NCBI RefSeq assembly: GCF_000276665.1
Contig: NW_004955433.1
Coordinates: 20,174,371 to 20,238,370 of the forward strand
DNA: 64,000 bases
DNA from: Chinchilla lanigera
Lineage: Eukaryota; Chordata; Mammalia; Rodentia; Chinchillidae
Reading direction: 5' to 3'
The notes beneath the pieces are model-generated. The model saw nothing but the letters and a program-made list of their open reading frames with translations. It did not search any database and was not told the origin of the DNA. A program made the position numbers and the translations under genes. Each line of letters starts with the position of its first letter. Position 1 is the stretch's first letter. Below are positions 47,481 through 59,454 of this stretch, piece by piece.

Positions 47481-47899
47481 ACTTTAATCACTTATTTAGC
47501 CATATGTGCAAGTAAAAATGTCTAAAGACTAACATGACAAATGTAAAGTACCGAGGGTATTAATGGGCATATGTTCAACACTTACGTGTCTTTCTTTTAC
47601 AAAAAGATCAAAAGCAAAAATCATTCTGAAAATAATTGAATAAAGATACAAAAATACTTCATTTCTATTTTAAATTCTTGCATTCCTTTATATTCTATTT
47701 TAAAAATCATTTATTCTATTAAAGATATCTTAACAATCATATATTATATATAATATATAGCTACACTCTAGGGGCAATTTATTTTCATTCATATATATTG
47801 AATATTAGGAGCCCACTCAAGTAAAACATAGTTGTAGTTTAATCTAACAGTGATGAATTACTGGAGTGAATTCATGCAAACAGGGAAATTGAAATTAAA
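47481..47899. other. Unassigned AT-rich sequence
   Basis: No confident repeat or exon. Confidence 0.55.
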
Positions 47900-48400
47900 T
47901 TCATCACACCAAGGAAAACACTTCCTACCCATGTAAATTAGCAGCTTTTCCGCTGAAATCAATTTGTTTTGGTAAATTATGCAAAAATCCTCAAAGGGCT
48001 TAGGTAAGTAATTTATTATACTCTTGGCTGTTTCATAATGTTAGAAAATAAAATGTATTTGCACAATATTAGAGGCATAAGCTGAGAACTTTAGTGATAA
48101 TTTTTGTGTATTACAATTAATCTAACTTGAATGCCCTATCAGAACACACACACTGTGCCGGACGTACATTTTTTGTGAAATGGCTTAGATGATGTTACAT
48201 TCAAAAGAGAACAAAAATGCTCTCTCTGTTTTGAGTGCTGATTTGATTCCTGAAATATTTTGGGGCAGCCATCAATAACTTCGATTAAGAGGGCAACGAA
48301 CTTTGTAGATCTAAGACAGGAAATCACCTCGTTGGGAGCCTGCATGAATAAAGTTTTACACAAAGCTTTTGTAGTTTTTGTGGTATAAATCAAAGAGTGT
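47900..48400. other. Repeat-free block; candidate conserved non-coding element
   Basis: High-complexity sequence with no repeat signature. Words such as GTAAATTAGCAGCTTTTCCG, GAAATCAATTTGTTTTGG and CATCAATAACTTCGATTAAG include TAAT and GATTA cores. An 84-codon minus frame crosses the right half without recognisable features. The conservation idea is unverified. Confidence 0.3.
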
Positions 48401-48839
48401 GTGTTAACAGGAATTTCTTGGTTTGGGTGTCACTAAATCTAATGTGTACCTCAAATCATGGTGAATTTCAATTAATTTCTTTTAAGGAGTGGGGTAGAAG
48501 TTGTATCATTAATAATTTAGCTTTCTCTTACCTTATGTTCAATGCTTTGAGCAATCAGAATTCATTCTGCTCTGTACATATTTTCTATCATCCATTTCAG
48601 TTTGTGAGATCACATTTGGAGACACTGATTCTCATGCAAACTACTCATCCTCTTATCTTTCACTGTTACCTTGATATATCATGCACATAATTGGCAGGCA
48701 AAAGTGACCTTAGCAAGCCCGCCTTTGGACTGCATTGATCATTCAATAGTTTCATTTAATGAGAGTACTTACACTAACCCTATAGACTACCTTGTAAGAC
48801 CTTCTACCTCTTCACATTGAGCTACCTGTCACAGCTCAC
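48401..48839. other. Unassigned sequence
   Basis: A 97-codon plus-strand frame (48397-48690) crosses this interval. It shows no domain, signal or splice context and is treated as chance. Confidence 0.5.
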
Positions 48840-49135
48840 TTCTTGCTCTGGGTTCTTTATTCTGGATACACTAAATCCTTTGTCTATTCCAAAACATATC
48901 ATCAGCTTTCCAAAACACCGCATTATTACTATGCATCCATTGAAACACAATCTTCACTTTGCATAGTGTCTCCTTCTGAGGATTAATATATTTTAATGGA
49001 CTTTTCTTTATTGATTATCATTTTGAGAATATGTAGCTTTTCTGAAATTTTTATTTTATATTCTTCCCCAATAGTATGAAAGCTACATGAAGTATAGTAC
49101 CATGCTTGTTTGGTTTATCAGTAACTATGATTGCA
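48840..49135 (+). mobile_element. Possible L2 3' region
   Basis: CTTCCCCAATAGTATGAAAG, then CTACATGAAGTATAGTACCA follows the L2 pattern 'CTCCCCACTAGACTGTAAGCTCCATGAGGGCAGGGACC'. The preceding CACTTCTTGCTCTGGGTTC fits the upstream L2 section loosely. It is old and diverged. Confidence 0.45.
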
Positions 49136-49727
49136 TATGTGTGGGTATATATATATACATATTTTTTCAATTAATATAAATTCTTTACTACTGGGTGATT
49201 ATGTTAAATTTAGGTTTCTATCTCACTTTATGTTCTGCTTCATCATGAAAATTTTCATATTCCATTGCATCTGTATTTTTTGCCTTGCTCCTATCATTTA
49301 AATGCTGAAAACTGACTATTTGTATCTCAGAGGGATTAGGTAGATGGGTATAGAGAGACAGATATGACATAATCATGATTGGATAATGAGAGAATAATAA
49401 GCATTGTGAAACTCACCCCTGGAAATTCCTTAGCTGTTTGTGTGTAAAATAATTTCATCCATGTTATTCTGTGCATTTTATAATTTCTGGGGTCTAATTT
49501 ATTACTGGACAGAATGCAGAAAATAAATTTTAAAAATTTAAAATTGACTGCTTGTGAATGATCCAATGGTTTGAAATTATTTTGTCATCTATTTACTCCC
49601 TTAATCGTTGAGGAGGCACAGGAATGAGTAAAACTTGAACTCCCTCTGTACACTTTTCCTGAACATTGTAGGACAGAACAAAGTGAAAATCATTTACATG
49701 GTTACATACATGGCTGCAGAATTAGCT
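49136..49727. other. Unassigned AT-rich sequence
   Basis: No confident repeat or exon. A short alternating TA patch lies near 49148-49162. Confidence 0.55.
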
Positions 49728-49805
49728 CCTCAATTCTTGGAATCGAACTGGTGACCTTGCATTTGCCAGGCAGGCTTGTGCCAGTGAGCTATGTCCCTGG
49801 CCTTC
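49728..49805 (-). mobile_element. Older ID SINE fragment
   Basis: On the plus strand: CTTGGAATCGAACTGGTGAC, CTTGCATTTGCCAGGCAGGC, GTGAGCTATGTCCCTGGCC. It lacks the A-tail side, and no target-site duplication was found. Confidence 0.88.
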
Positions 49806-50479
49806 GTTCCTTCATTCTTTACACATGAAGTGAATTTGGTGTCGTTCTGCATACATATTTTAAAAAGTCAATGGAATTGTTGCAATTAATATTGAATATA
49901 ATATGATATTAGAGACTACTTCATGTCAAGGAATGAGTTAATATCTTTATGCAATATAAATGCCTCTTTCTTGATAATTAGAATTTTGGAATATGCATTT
50001 ATACTTAATTTTGAGTATAAAATATTTTACATATACAACTTATTTATCAAGACTGAAACAGAACAATACTACAAATTTTGCAAAGCCTGGAATTAATATC
50101 TAGCACTCAAGAGTACTTGCTGTGCTTTTATTTGTGTATATGTCTTTCCATTGCTGTTATTATCTATAGGTAGTGTCCTTCTGATTTAATTTACTGGGTA
50201 GCTAATAATTATATTTTTATTTTTTCATTTTATAGAGTTATTTTAAAACAAATTTTAAAATCAAAACATTGTCTTTTTTTTTTTACAAGAACTGCACCTG
50301 ACATACTAAACATGCTATTTTGTATAATAAAAAATGTAAATATTTTCACTGATTTATGTAACAGTACATTTAAATATTTAAAGAAATAGTTTGGATTTGA
50401 GATTTCTTGTCAAATAATACTAATACCATGTCAATATTCTTCTAGCTCATTAATAGTAAGCACTGTATCTAAATTATGC
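49806..50479. other. Unassigned AT-rich sequence
   Basis: No confident repeat or exon. Confidence 0.55.
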
Positions 50480-51010
50480 AAATAAAAGGTAAATAAAAGC
50501 TAAAATAAGTATTATCCCAAAATGCTGATGTTAATAGTTCAGAAAGTCCTTTATAAAGTTGCTTTTTGTAAAGCCCAAGTTTGTGGTTTTCTTTTACACT
50601 TCTGGCTGTCTCAGCTTTGCTCATTAATCTTGCGGTAAATGATGCTAATACAGGAGATGCAGGGGGCATCGGAGCCTGCTTATGCTCTGTTTGTGGTCCC
50701 CTGTGAGTGTGAGATTGTAGCAATTAAGGCGGTGTATGTGCTGTTTTGAGGCACCACAAAGATAGATTAATTAGGTTGCAAATGGTCTCAGTGACATTGC
50801 CAACAGAGCCTTTGATGGGTCTGGTCCAGGGTGATTGAGTCCAAGAATATTGATGGATAGACCATCTCAGAAGAAGAAATTGACTATGAGAAGTAGAGGG
50901 AGAGCATCTGTTGCCTGGAACGATGAACATGTTGTGGTTATAGCCATCAGACTGAAACCTCTCTAGTGAGATAGGTCTTAAAGAGAACATTAAGATATGC
51001 ATCATCAATT
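50480..51010. other. Repeat-free block; candidate conserved non-coding element
   Basis: About 500 bases are less AT-rich than the surroundings and match no repeat I know. Words include GCTCATTAATCTTGCGGTAA, ATGATGCTAATACAGGAG, TAGCAATTAAGGCGGTG and AGATAGATTAATTAGGTTGC. Minus-strand frames of 84 and 96 codons abut near 50723, but no domain is visible. Regulatory function is inference. Confidence 0.38.
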
Positions 51011-51229
51011 TCACATTAGTTTTTATCTTAAAAAACTAATTTAAAAGCCCAACCTAAACAGTGCGTGTAACAATACTAATAGCACTTGTGACTAAATAAA
51101 TGTGAATAACTATATTTATGCATCCAAACACATATTTCCCCATTTAAAGTACTTCTTTCAAAAACCCAGACGCTTATTTCAGACATACAGGTGACACTGC
51201 AACTGGATCATGAATCAGATTTGTGAAGA

Positions 51230-51905
51230 GAGGATAGAGGAAAGACAATAGATAGAAAAGATATTTGAAAAAAATCAACATCAATTTATTACAAAAGTTT
51301 TCACAAAATAAATACAGGATGGAAAAAAATAGAATAGAATAATAGAAATATCCTCAAAATATGTAAGGGGAAACTTTAAGTGCAGCCCATATCATAAGAG
51401 TGAGTTTTGATAACTTTGTCTCTAGTAAGAGGAATGCATCGAAGCTATTTCTACTTCACTACTACTTAGTGTTCTATTAGAGATTCTAGTCATTTGGATA
51501 ATGTAAAAGGACAAAATGGTTTGAAAGAAGCAAGTTAAACATGGTTTATCTATAAAGTGTCTGGTGATTGATACAGAAAATCTAGTAGTCTGAAAAATCT
51601 AATAAAAAACAAAACTATGTATATTAAAATGAATTTAGCAAGGTCCTAGAATGTAAGATGAAAACAAATTTAATTTTTATATAAATTACAACATAGAAAT
51701 AAATATGCACACATACATCTCTACCTGCCTGCTAACAAATCAGGAAATGGTATTTATTTTAAAATATATTTATGATAAAATCAGAAACCAAATGCCAAGC
51801 CACACTTTTAGGAAAATATACAGAAACTTCATATATTTTAAAATACATAACTAAATAATTTCAAATTTGTGTAAAGAACAAAATAAATCTAGTTATTCAA
51901 TGCAT
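51230..51905 (+). mobile_element. L1M ORF2 fragment (downstream of the reverse-transcriptase core)
   Basis: The order of words follows L1 ORF2 after its polymerase active-site region: CTTAGTGTTCTATTAGAGAT, TGATACAGAAAATCTAGTAG, AAAATGAATTTAGCAAGGTC, CTAGAATGTAAGATGAAAAC, TTACAACATAGAAATAAATA. Frames are broken and no catalytic motif survives. It is flanked on the right by a B4-type SINE. Confidence 0.75.
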
Positions 51906-51929
51906 TTAAGTGCTTTCCACTATGGTTGT

Positions 51930-52078
51930 CAATAACCATCATGGTACTACATGCCTATAAGCCCCAAGATCCGGTCTCAGGATAAAATTTTTTTAAAAAA
52001 TTAGGGATGTAGCTTAGTGGGAAGTACCTGGGTTCAATCCCCATAATAACAGAATAAAACACAATAAAATAAAACATC
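51930..52078 (+). mobile_element. B4-type (B1 + ID) SINE, degraded
   Basis: The left half is a damaged B1-like piece (CATGGTACTACATGCCTATA, then GATCCGGTCTCAGGATAAAA). An A/T linker follows, then an ID-like half (TTAGGGATGTAGCTTAGTGG, GTACCTGGGTTCAATCCCCA). That B1-then-ID order is the rodent B4 layout. Both halves carry deletions. Confidence 0.75.
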
Positions 52079-52089
52079 ACCTGTGACTG

Positions 52090-52645
52090 CAGAGGACAGT
52101 TGACCTTTTTCTATATTTTTGTATTCCACATTTGTGATTCAACCAAGGACAGTTCAAAAATATTCAGAATTTAAGTTATTGATGCTGAGGAGTAAGAAGT
52201 GTTAGTATACTACTGCACGGTATGACGGTTACATTCAACCATGTACTGCAGATTACTTAAAGAACAAAGAATTTTGAAAGCTTTCACCATACACAGTTGA
52301 TAAATGTTAGAAGAGATAAATACGCTTAACACAATTTAAGCATTATTCATATATCACACACTATATGCACCCATTAATATACACAAATTTTCTGTTTAGT
52401 TAAACATTTTCAGACAAATCCTTACCTGTGTCAAACATGTATAGACTTTTTCATGTAATAATGTCCTATTTGAAATAGTAAAACAATCATTTTCATAAGA
52501 TTACATTATGTATATTAGTAATTTAGAGGCCATTTAATCATATGGGAGGAAAGCATACATTACATGCAAATACTTCACTATTTTAGGTTAGAAACTTCAG
52601 TGTCTTTCAATATTGGTATCCTCCCATGGATATCAAGGGATTATG
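52090..52645 (-). mobile_element. MER2 (Tigger-type) DNA transposon, split
   Basis: The left part (52090-52172) has AGGACAGTTGACCTTTTTCT and GTGATTCAACCAAGGACAGT, then AAAAATATTCAG. These match one MER2 end. The right part from about 52425 has AACATGTATAGACTTTTTCA, AATATTGGTATCCTCCCATG and GGATATCAAGGGATTA, matching the remainder. The sequence between is L1. It is a non-autonomous relic without transposase. Confidence 0.75.
52175..52420 (+). mobile_element. L1MA 3' UTR fragment inside MER2
   Basis: AAGAATTTTGAAAGCTTTCA, GTTGATAAATGTTAGAAGAG, ATAAATACGCTTAACACAAT, TATATGCACCCATTAATATA follow the L1MA 3' UTR in order. Its position within MER2 shows it arrived later. Borders are approximate. 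Confidence 0.7.
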
Positions 52646-53309
52646 CGTTTGAAAAATGACCAGTTGAAATGTAGACAGGCTATTAGTTAAAATACTACCC
52701 AGATTTCAATAAATTAGCTTAAATACAGAATGCAAGATATGTAAATATTTTTATGATTATTTAATGGAAAAAAAAGGTGATGTTCTACATGTACTTCATT
52801 GAGTAAATCATACTGTGAATTCACCTCTTCAATTTTTGGCACTTCTTAATCTGAGCACTACAAATCTAAAATCATGTATATGGCTCAGATTATTTTCTTA
52901 AATTATATTTTTAGTGTACAGCACACTTCTGGGAGTTTACTCTAGATTTTATTCCAAGGCACGACTCTGATTTTTACCAACTCTCTGAATTTGTTGCAGT
53001 TCTGAAATCATATATGATCAAAGCCACTCCAGGAGGTAAAACTCTATGATTCAATCTTGGGTAATAATTTAATCTTATTTTTAATTAATTTAGTTGTGTA
53101 TCTCTGTGTATATTTGGTTGAGAACTTGATGGTCTAATCATTAAATTATAAAACATTCTACAAATAATTAAGGACAAATCTTATTCTGTAGATACTTTTG
53201 GCAAATAATTTCTGATATCTTGTGGCCTCACAATACTTTTTTCTTTCAATTTTCCTTTCAACATGCTTGGTTTTATTCTATCTCCCTTACTGAGAGATCT
53301 CATTTCCTG
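52646..53309. other. Unassigned AT-rich sequence
   Basis: No confident repeat or exon. Confidence 0.55.
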
Positions 53310-53600
53310 TTTTGCTTATAAAAATCCTGCTACTCCTTCAGGTACCAGCTTGGCTCATCAGTGAGAGCAGCGCTTATACTTCTGGCCCTATCTATGGTAC
53401 TTTAACCTACCCCTCTATGACAGAATTTGTTTTCTCCTTGCTATAATGTTTTCTCTTCCTGCCTGAACAAGTCTGTGGCTCTTGGTTTCATGAGATGCCC
53501 TGTTTGACTCATCCTTAGCACCCAACCTAGTTTGCACAAGGTAGCTGATCAGGGGTTGTTTGCAGAATGCATTATCATTTTTTGTAAGCCTGTGTGTATT
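53310..53600 (+). mobile_element. L2 LINE 3' region
   Basis: CCTGCTACTCCTTCAGGTAC, then CTCATCAGTGAGAGCAGC, GGCCCTATCTATGGTACTTT, GGTTTCATGAGATGCCCTGT, TTAGCACCCAACCTAGTTTG follow the L2 tail ('CTCATCCTTCAGGTCTCAGC ... CCCAGCACCTAGCACAGTG') in order. Non-coding. Confidence 0.62.
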
Positions 53601-55921
53601 TATTAATTTATAACAGCAATTTGTGAAGATGTGATGTATTGTTGTGTTTAATTTAAAATGTCTCTTTGAAGCTGGAGTTGCCTCATTTGCAATTCACAAG
53701 GGAAATAATTGCATGTGACACAATGGATATATTATGTCCTATTTTCTAAATTCCTGGGTAGAAATAGAAACAAGAGTTGCATCTTAAACAAACTCAAAAT
53801 ATATATACACTCCTTTCCTGTGATAGAATTCCTTGTCTGAGCACGTAAAGTAGAATTTTCCTATCTCAAAAACTATTTTCCTACTTACTTTGAGGAGCTA
53901 CTTCTAGTATTTTTGCTCTGGAAGCTTAACATTTTTAGCCTTGATTTGACTCAAGAAGACTTCTCCTTTTAAGCTAGCATTGGTGCCTTTACTTTCATAT
54001 TATCAACCAAGCACATCTTTCTCAATGTGATATTCAGTAAGCAATGGGGGTTGCATATCTAAATGGAGATAGGAGAGTCACGGAACATAAAAATAGCTAT
54101 GCTCAAGTTTCCCTGGTGTCCTTCCAAAGCAAGAATCACTTCAACATTTGTAAATACCACCTACAGGCATACTGTTTAGGGCTCCCTCCATCCACAGTCT
54201 GTCTTTAATATCTGCCACAAAAGCTTTATGTACAATGTAAAGTACTTACCTTCTTTTAGCAGAGAATAAACCCATACAGCATTTCGTGCCAACTAAAAAC
54301 CAGAAAAACAACCAAGATGGAGTACAGAGTCACATGAGTGACATATACTCCCATGTCAACCCTACACGGCACCACTTTATGGTCAAGCAATGTAAAAGCT
54401 CAGAAAAATTTAAGAATTAACTCTTCTAATCTGTTCATGATGGACATTTTGAAACTTTCTCCCCAAGTTTACAATGTCTTTCTAGTATTTAAGCTTAAGC
54501 AAAGTTTTATTTATAAATAAGGAGTCTGGGCATAGTTACCAATCTTTTTTCCATCACACTTTGATCTGGACAATATTAAGAGCCCTCTTTCATTTCATAT
54601 GCTTCTCATCACTTTCTTTGCATCATTTCCAACTCTAGAACCCTCGGACACACTGCAGTCCTAGTCCCAGACTAGTGTTGCTCTACCAGCAACTACTCTG
54701 AACAGAACCATCTTCATGGTCAATAGCACACTACTCTCACCAACACAAATTAATATCATCCTAAACAATACTTTGTAAAGTGAAAGGGAAGATTGAATTT
54801 AAGTATTCCTTAACATAAGCAAGCTCTCTGATCAATTTATCCATTGACAGACTCAAAGATCTTTGAGAGAGAATAAAAATCCCATTAAACAGCTATTAAA
54901 GGACTTCTACTGATTTTAATATGTTAGTGGATGTTCTGAAATTATATATACTCTTCCAACATTTGCTATAAAAATCTTTACACACACACACACTATATTT
55001 ACAAATATTACATAGCTAGTGTCAGAAACTCATGAAAAACATTCTGCATGGACAATATATCTAAAAGTGCACCTTGACTTAGTATAAGCATCTTACACAT
55101 TTTATGTATTGATTGACTTATTAGTCTGATTTTTAATCAGAATATTTCAAAATTAACTTTCTAAGATCTTAAATAAATTAATGTGATGGTGGAAAAATAA
55201 AAGAGGGTGGAGGAAGGGGCAAAGCAGAAAAATTAAAATGTGCCAGGTACATGTACCAATTCTTTGCAGTTAATGTGCCCACTATGTACTGCAAACATGT
55301 ACTGATAAAAGTAAAAAGCAATATTTGGGGAATTCCTTTTTATTGAAAACAGAAAAGATGTCTTTCCCAAGAAAGCTATTGTCTAAAAGTGAGATAGTAC
55401 ATTCTAAGCATATAAATTCAAAGATTAAGTATTATTAAAGAACTATGGCAATTGATGGATCTTCAAGCATTTTTGAATTAATTCTGCATTAAAAATGAGG
55501 GAAAAATATAAGCAAAAAGCCAAAGAAAGTTTGGAAAGATATGGGATAGTATAGAATTTCTTATAGAAATAGCTAAATGCTCAGTTCTTACAGCAATGAC
55601 TTTAAACCAGAACCCCAGACCCTCCCCACCACATCACTATTCCTGAGGCCACGATATTGAAAAGTTGGTGACACTTTTGCTTGTCTTACTATGGGAGAGG
55701 GTTGTGGCGGTGTCTAATGGGTAGAATCTAGGGCTGCAGCCAAATATCTTATTGTGCAATGGTCAGTCCCTCACAAGGCTACCACAAAAACAACAAAACA
55801 CTGTCTTGCTCAAAGAGGCATGAGAGCTACATATGAGAACCTTGTTGTATGACAACTGCTATGGGTCTCCTATCCTTAGGATTATGATTAAATCATCAAA
55901 GGGCATTTAGAATTTCATGAT
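53601..55921. other. Unassigned AT-rich sequence
   Basis: No confident exon or repeat. A short (CA)n patch lies at 54981-54993. Confidence 0.55.
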
Positions 55922-56065
55922 AGTAGATCTATGTGTTTTGTTGTTTTTTGTTTTTGTTTTTGTTTTTGTTTTTGTTTTTTTTGATACTAGGAATCAAACT
56001 CAGTACCTCATGCTTTCCAGGCAGGTGCTGCACTACTGAACTATATCCCCAGCACTAGATCTATG
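55922..56065 (-). mobile_element. ID SINE with (TTTTTG)n tail
   Basis: On the plus strand: repeated GTTTTT units, GATACTAGGAATCAAACTCA, TGCTTTCCAGGCAGGTGCTG, CTGAACTATATCCCCAGCAC. The body is about 55934-56053. The flanks AGTAGATCTATG and ACTAGATCTATG differ at one base. Confidence 0.93.
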
Positions 56066-56509
56066 CTTTTACATTGCTAAAGAGAATCAAGATTTTCCCA
56101 ATAGGAAACATACTTATAATTAAGTCAAAATTTTCTGGTTTATATATAAATTAAAGCAGGGGTAGAATGAAAAGTGTAGACTTGAAATTAACGGGTAGTA
56201 GGATAGACAAGTTTGGAGCAAAATGATCAACACTAGCGTTATGACTCCCTTCAAACCACAAACAATATTGGAGCATATGACCTCCAAAAATTTAAAAAAT
56301 AGTTTGTGATAAAATATCACCTGATATCATATTATAGAACATATTATGGATTTACTATGTATGTGCTATTTTGCAACACTTAATGAACATGGTATAAAAA
56401 GTATATATATAAAAATCATATAATGTGGTTAAAATAAAATTATATATATGAATATGATATTTATAAATGAATCAGATAATGCCACTCTGAAAATCCATCA
56501 GAAGAGATC
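56066..56509. other. Unassigned AT-rich sequence
   Basis: No confident repeat or exon between two ID SINEs in the same orientation. Confidence 0.55.
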
Positions 56510-56611
56510 CACAGTTTCTTTTTTGGTACGGGGAATCTAACTCAGGACCTTGTGCTTGCCAGGCAGGCGCTTTGCCGCTGAGCTAAATCCCCAACCCCTC
56601 GCAATTTCTTT
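56510..56611 (-). mobile_element. ID SINE with target-site duplication
   Basis: On the plus strand: TTGGTACGGGGAATCTAACT, CTTGTGCTTGCCAGGCAGGC, GCTGAGCTAAATCCCCAACC. The flanks CACAGTTTCTTT (56510-56521) and CGCAATTTCTTT (56600-56611) match at 10 of 12 bases. The A-tail side is very short. Confidence 0.93.
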
Positions 56612-57763
56612 CAAGTGTCTATTTGGTTCGTGATTTCTAAGTTTTTCTCACGGATACCAACTTTGTATGCTGTTTTGGCCAGAAAAGCTGCACTGTAGCA
56701 TCCTGCCCACAAGATGGCAATGGCAAGACAGAGTTTGATGACAAAGGTTATTGGTGCCTAGATTTCAATTTTTTTTTTTTTTTTGTTTGGTAATTCAATT
56801 TGTGTCTGTCTATCAGGAGAGGATAAGGGGATTTCAGAGGCAGGCAGCAAGGAGAGAGAGGCAGGAGAATTAGCAGTACAATTTATTTATAAGAAACAAC
56901 AAAAACACAGAGCTGCTTTTCTGGAGGCCACATATCTGCTCTTTCTCCAAGTGAAAGTATTTTCACAGAATTACAGCACTATATTTAAGACTATGCAATT
57001 GTTAGCACAGCCACATCCTTTCAGAACAATCCCTATCACTCTCCCTTTTCTATACAAATATTGAAAAGTGGCATTTTCACTTTGTTGTTCATTGTACTGG
57101 TGAGAATGTTCCCAATTTAGTTTCAAATGTTGTATAGTCTGAACATTCGTCTATTATAAGCTAATAAAATATTTTCATTTATCCAAAGTAACATGTCAGT
57201 CATGATGATTATTCTGACAGCAAATAAATAAGTATCCAGATCAAGATTCTCTCTTTTTTTGAGCTGACACATTAAGTTTACAATAAAGAGATTACCTGTG
57301 CCTGCATGTTGGCTAAAAATATGATGACTTTACTCCAAAACTTACTCAAATATTTCTGCTTTCTGTCCTCATTCACTCTAAATTTGCACCATTTTCAATT
57401 AATGTTGTTACTATTACCCAAATTTACCTAGTAATTATTGAACAACATTCGTTTATGGTAAAATATATTTTATATAAGTTAATTAAAAAGGGAAACTATA
57501 GTTATGAAGAAATAGCTATGATTAATAAAGGATAAAATGACCATAAAACAGGTTAGATACCATTCAAAACTTTTAAAATGTCCACTAGACTTATAAATAA
57601 GACTTAACTTTTTATTACTGAAATACGTGAGAATGTGGATATTTATGCACTATATCTCTCAAAATTATCTTCTTTTCTCAGGAGAAAGATAATTTTGTGA
57701 AAATAAAATGTTATTTTTGGAGTGTTTTATTAAGGCATTTTAATTTGATTTTGGGAAAATCAT
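56612..57763. other. Unassigned sequence
   Basis: A T run lies at 56769-56784. A 93-codon frame from 56783 begins beside it and shows no domain. Otherwise there is nothing recognisable. Confidence 0.5.
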
Positions 57764-57847
57764 GTTTCCCTCCCTCCCTTCCTTCCTTCGTTCTTTCCTT
57801 CTTTCCTTCCTTTCTTCCTTGCTCACTCCTTCGATTCCCTTCTTCCA
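57764..57847. repeat. Pyrimidine-rich (CCTT)n tract
   Basis: About 84 bases are almost all C and T, built from TCCCTCCCTTCC and TTTCC/TTCC units with a few interruptions. A frame on the other strand is low-complexity and not a gene. Confidence 0.92.
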
Positions 57848-58020
57848 CTTTAAATTATCCATAAAACATTTCTCTGTGAGATGCATATGATACTGTAAGA
57901 GAGAGAAAGGCAGAAAGACTGTCATTACTCATATTAAACTAGGAAGAGAAAAATGAGAAAAGTAGGAAAAGAAATATTTATTTGGAATTCAAAGAATGGC
58001 TCTGACCATTTAAAGAAGAT

Positions 58021-58152
58021 GGAATGAAGAGGGAGAGAGGTAAGGAGAGAGGGAGAGATGGAGAGAGGGGAGAGACAGACAGATAGAGACAGACACAGAG
58101 ACAGGGAAAGACAGAGACAAAGACAGAGAGACAGAGAAAGAGAGAGAGAGGA
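58021..58152. repeat. Purine-rich (GAGA/GACA)n tract
   Basis: About 132 bases of GAGA, GAGAGG and GACAGA units with very few T. Frames crossing it on both strands give Arg/Glu- or Ser/Leu-rich low-complexity peptides and are not genes. Confidence 0.95.
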
Positions 58153-59454
58153 CTATATGTTATCCAGGGTGACATCGGATGGCTTCAGGACCCTGGTAAA
58201 GAGTGATCAAAAAATGTTTTTAAATGATGTGAAGGTTTGCTATCTGCAAAAACTGGAAAAAGATTGAGAGTTTGAAGCCAAACAGGAAAGAAACAAAAAC
58301 TACAGTTTGAATTTGGGGAAGAAGATGATGAAGATCATAGGTTTTTAACAAGAGAAACAAATCTTGCATCTTAAAATATGTAAACTATTAGAGGTAAAAA
58401 ATATTAAAGGTATGCATAGGTATTTCTATATAATGCTTCCCACCCATTCTCAGCAATCTGAAATACTGAAAGGCCAATTAAAGGGTAATTTATACACTGT
58501 CTTCAGGTGCTAAAATAAAAAGAGAAGGAAAAAAAATCCTAAATAATAATGCATACACAATACTTCTAAAATACAGAATTATAAAACTTACTACATATTT
58601 AGTCATATGATAGCTTAAAATATATCATTAAGTTTTATCCTAATATGGATTTAATATATCTCTAGCAGAGTTAAAATATTAATACTTCTCATTCAAATGA
58701 TAAGAATGTGTAGCTAAATTCAAGAATAATGGCTCCAAAGAGCCTGGAAGTACCTTTCTAGTTGTGACATTGTCCATTTCCTTAAAATGTTTACCCTGGA
58801 AATCCTTGTGAAGTGCTTACTGACATAAATTAATAGAAGTATGTGACTTGTGGTTCATTCTGTAGGAAATTTTGAAAAGGAAAATTAACTATGAGGTATG
58901 TATCCATTGCTATATGTAGGACCTGTCTCTGTCTCATGTTTCCTATGAGGTGAGAATATCAGTTATGTGTATCTAGACAAATCTATATTATATCTGTCCA
59001 GAACTTTTGATGCAGACCCACTCCTGCGAGTAAAAGGGGAAGGATTTAGGAAACCTAATCCTTTTCTGTAAGGTTGAAATGAGGAGGACCTTTTGGCTTC
59101 AGGGCATACATATATCATCTCAGATAAAAAGTGGTATCTCATATACTGATTGTTTTCTTGTGTATGCAAGAAATAACTATGGCATCTGATCAATTAACAA
59201 AAGCAAAAGTGGAGACCAAGAGGAAAAAAAAACATAAAAAACAACACAGACAAGATGCAGAGGATATTAAGTAAGTCATATTGAGCTGTAGCTGTAAGGA
59301 TGCAAATTAGGATATTTTGCCTTGATAAGGTTGGTTGAAGTGATCTAAACACAAAACTTCATTATTAGTGCAGCCTCTAAAGAAGCATTAAAGTGACAAC
59401 ATATGCAGATATGTGTGACACACACTTCTGAGTTGTGACTGGTGGAGCTAGTGA
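58153..59454. other. Unassigned sequence
   Basis: No confident repeat or exon. Confidence 0.55.

Noticed and set aside
58058..58267. Arg/Asp/Glu-rich peptide resembling a splicing-factor RS/RE domain
   Set aside because: It is a direct translation of a GACAGA/GAGA simple repeat.
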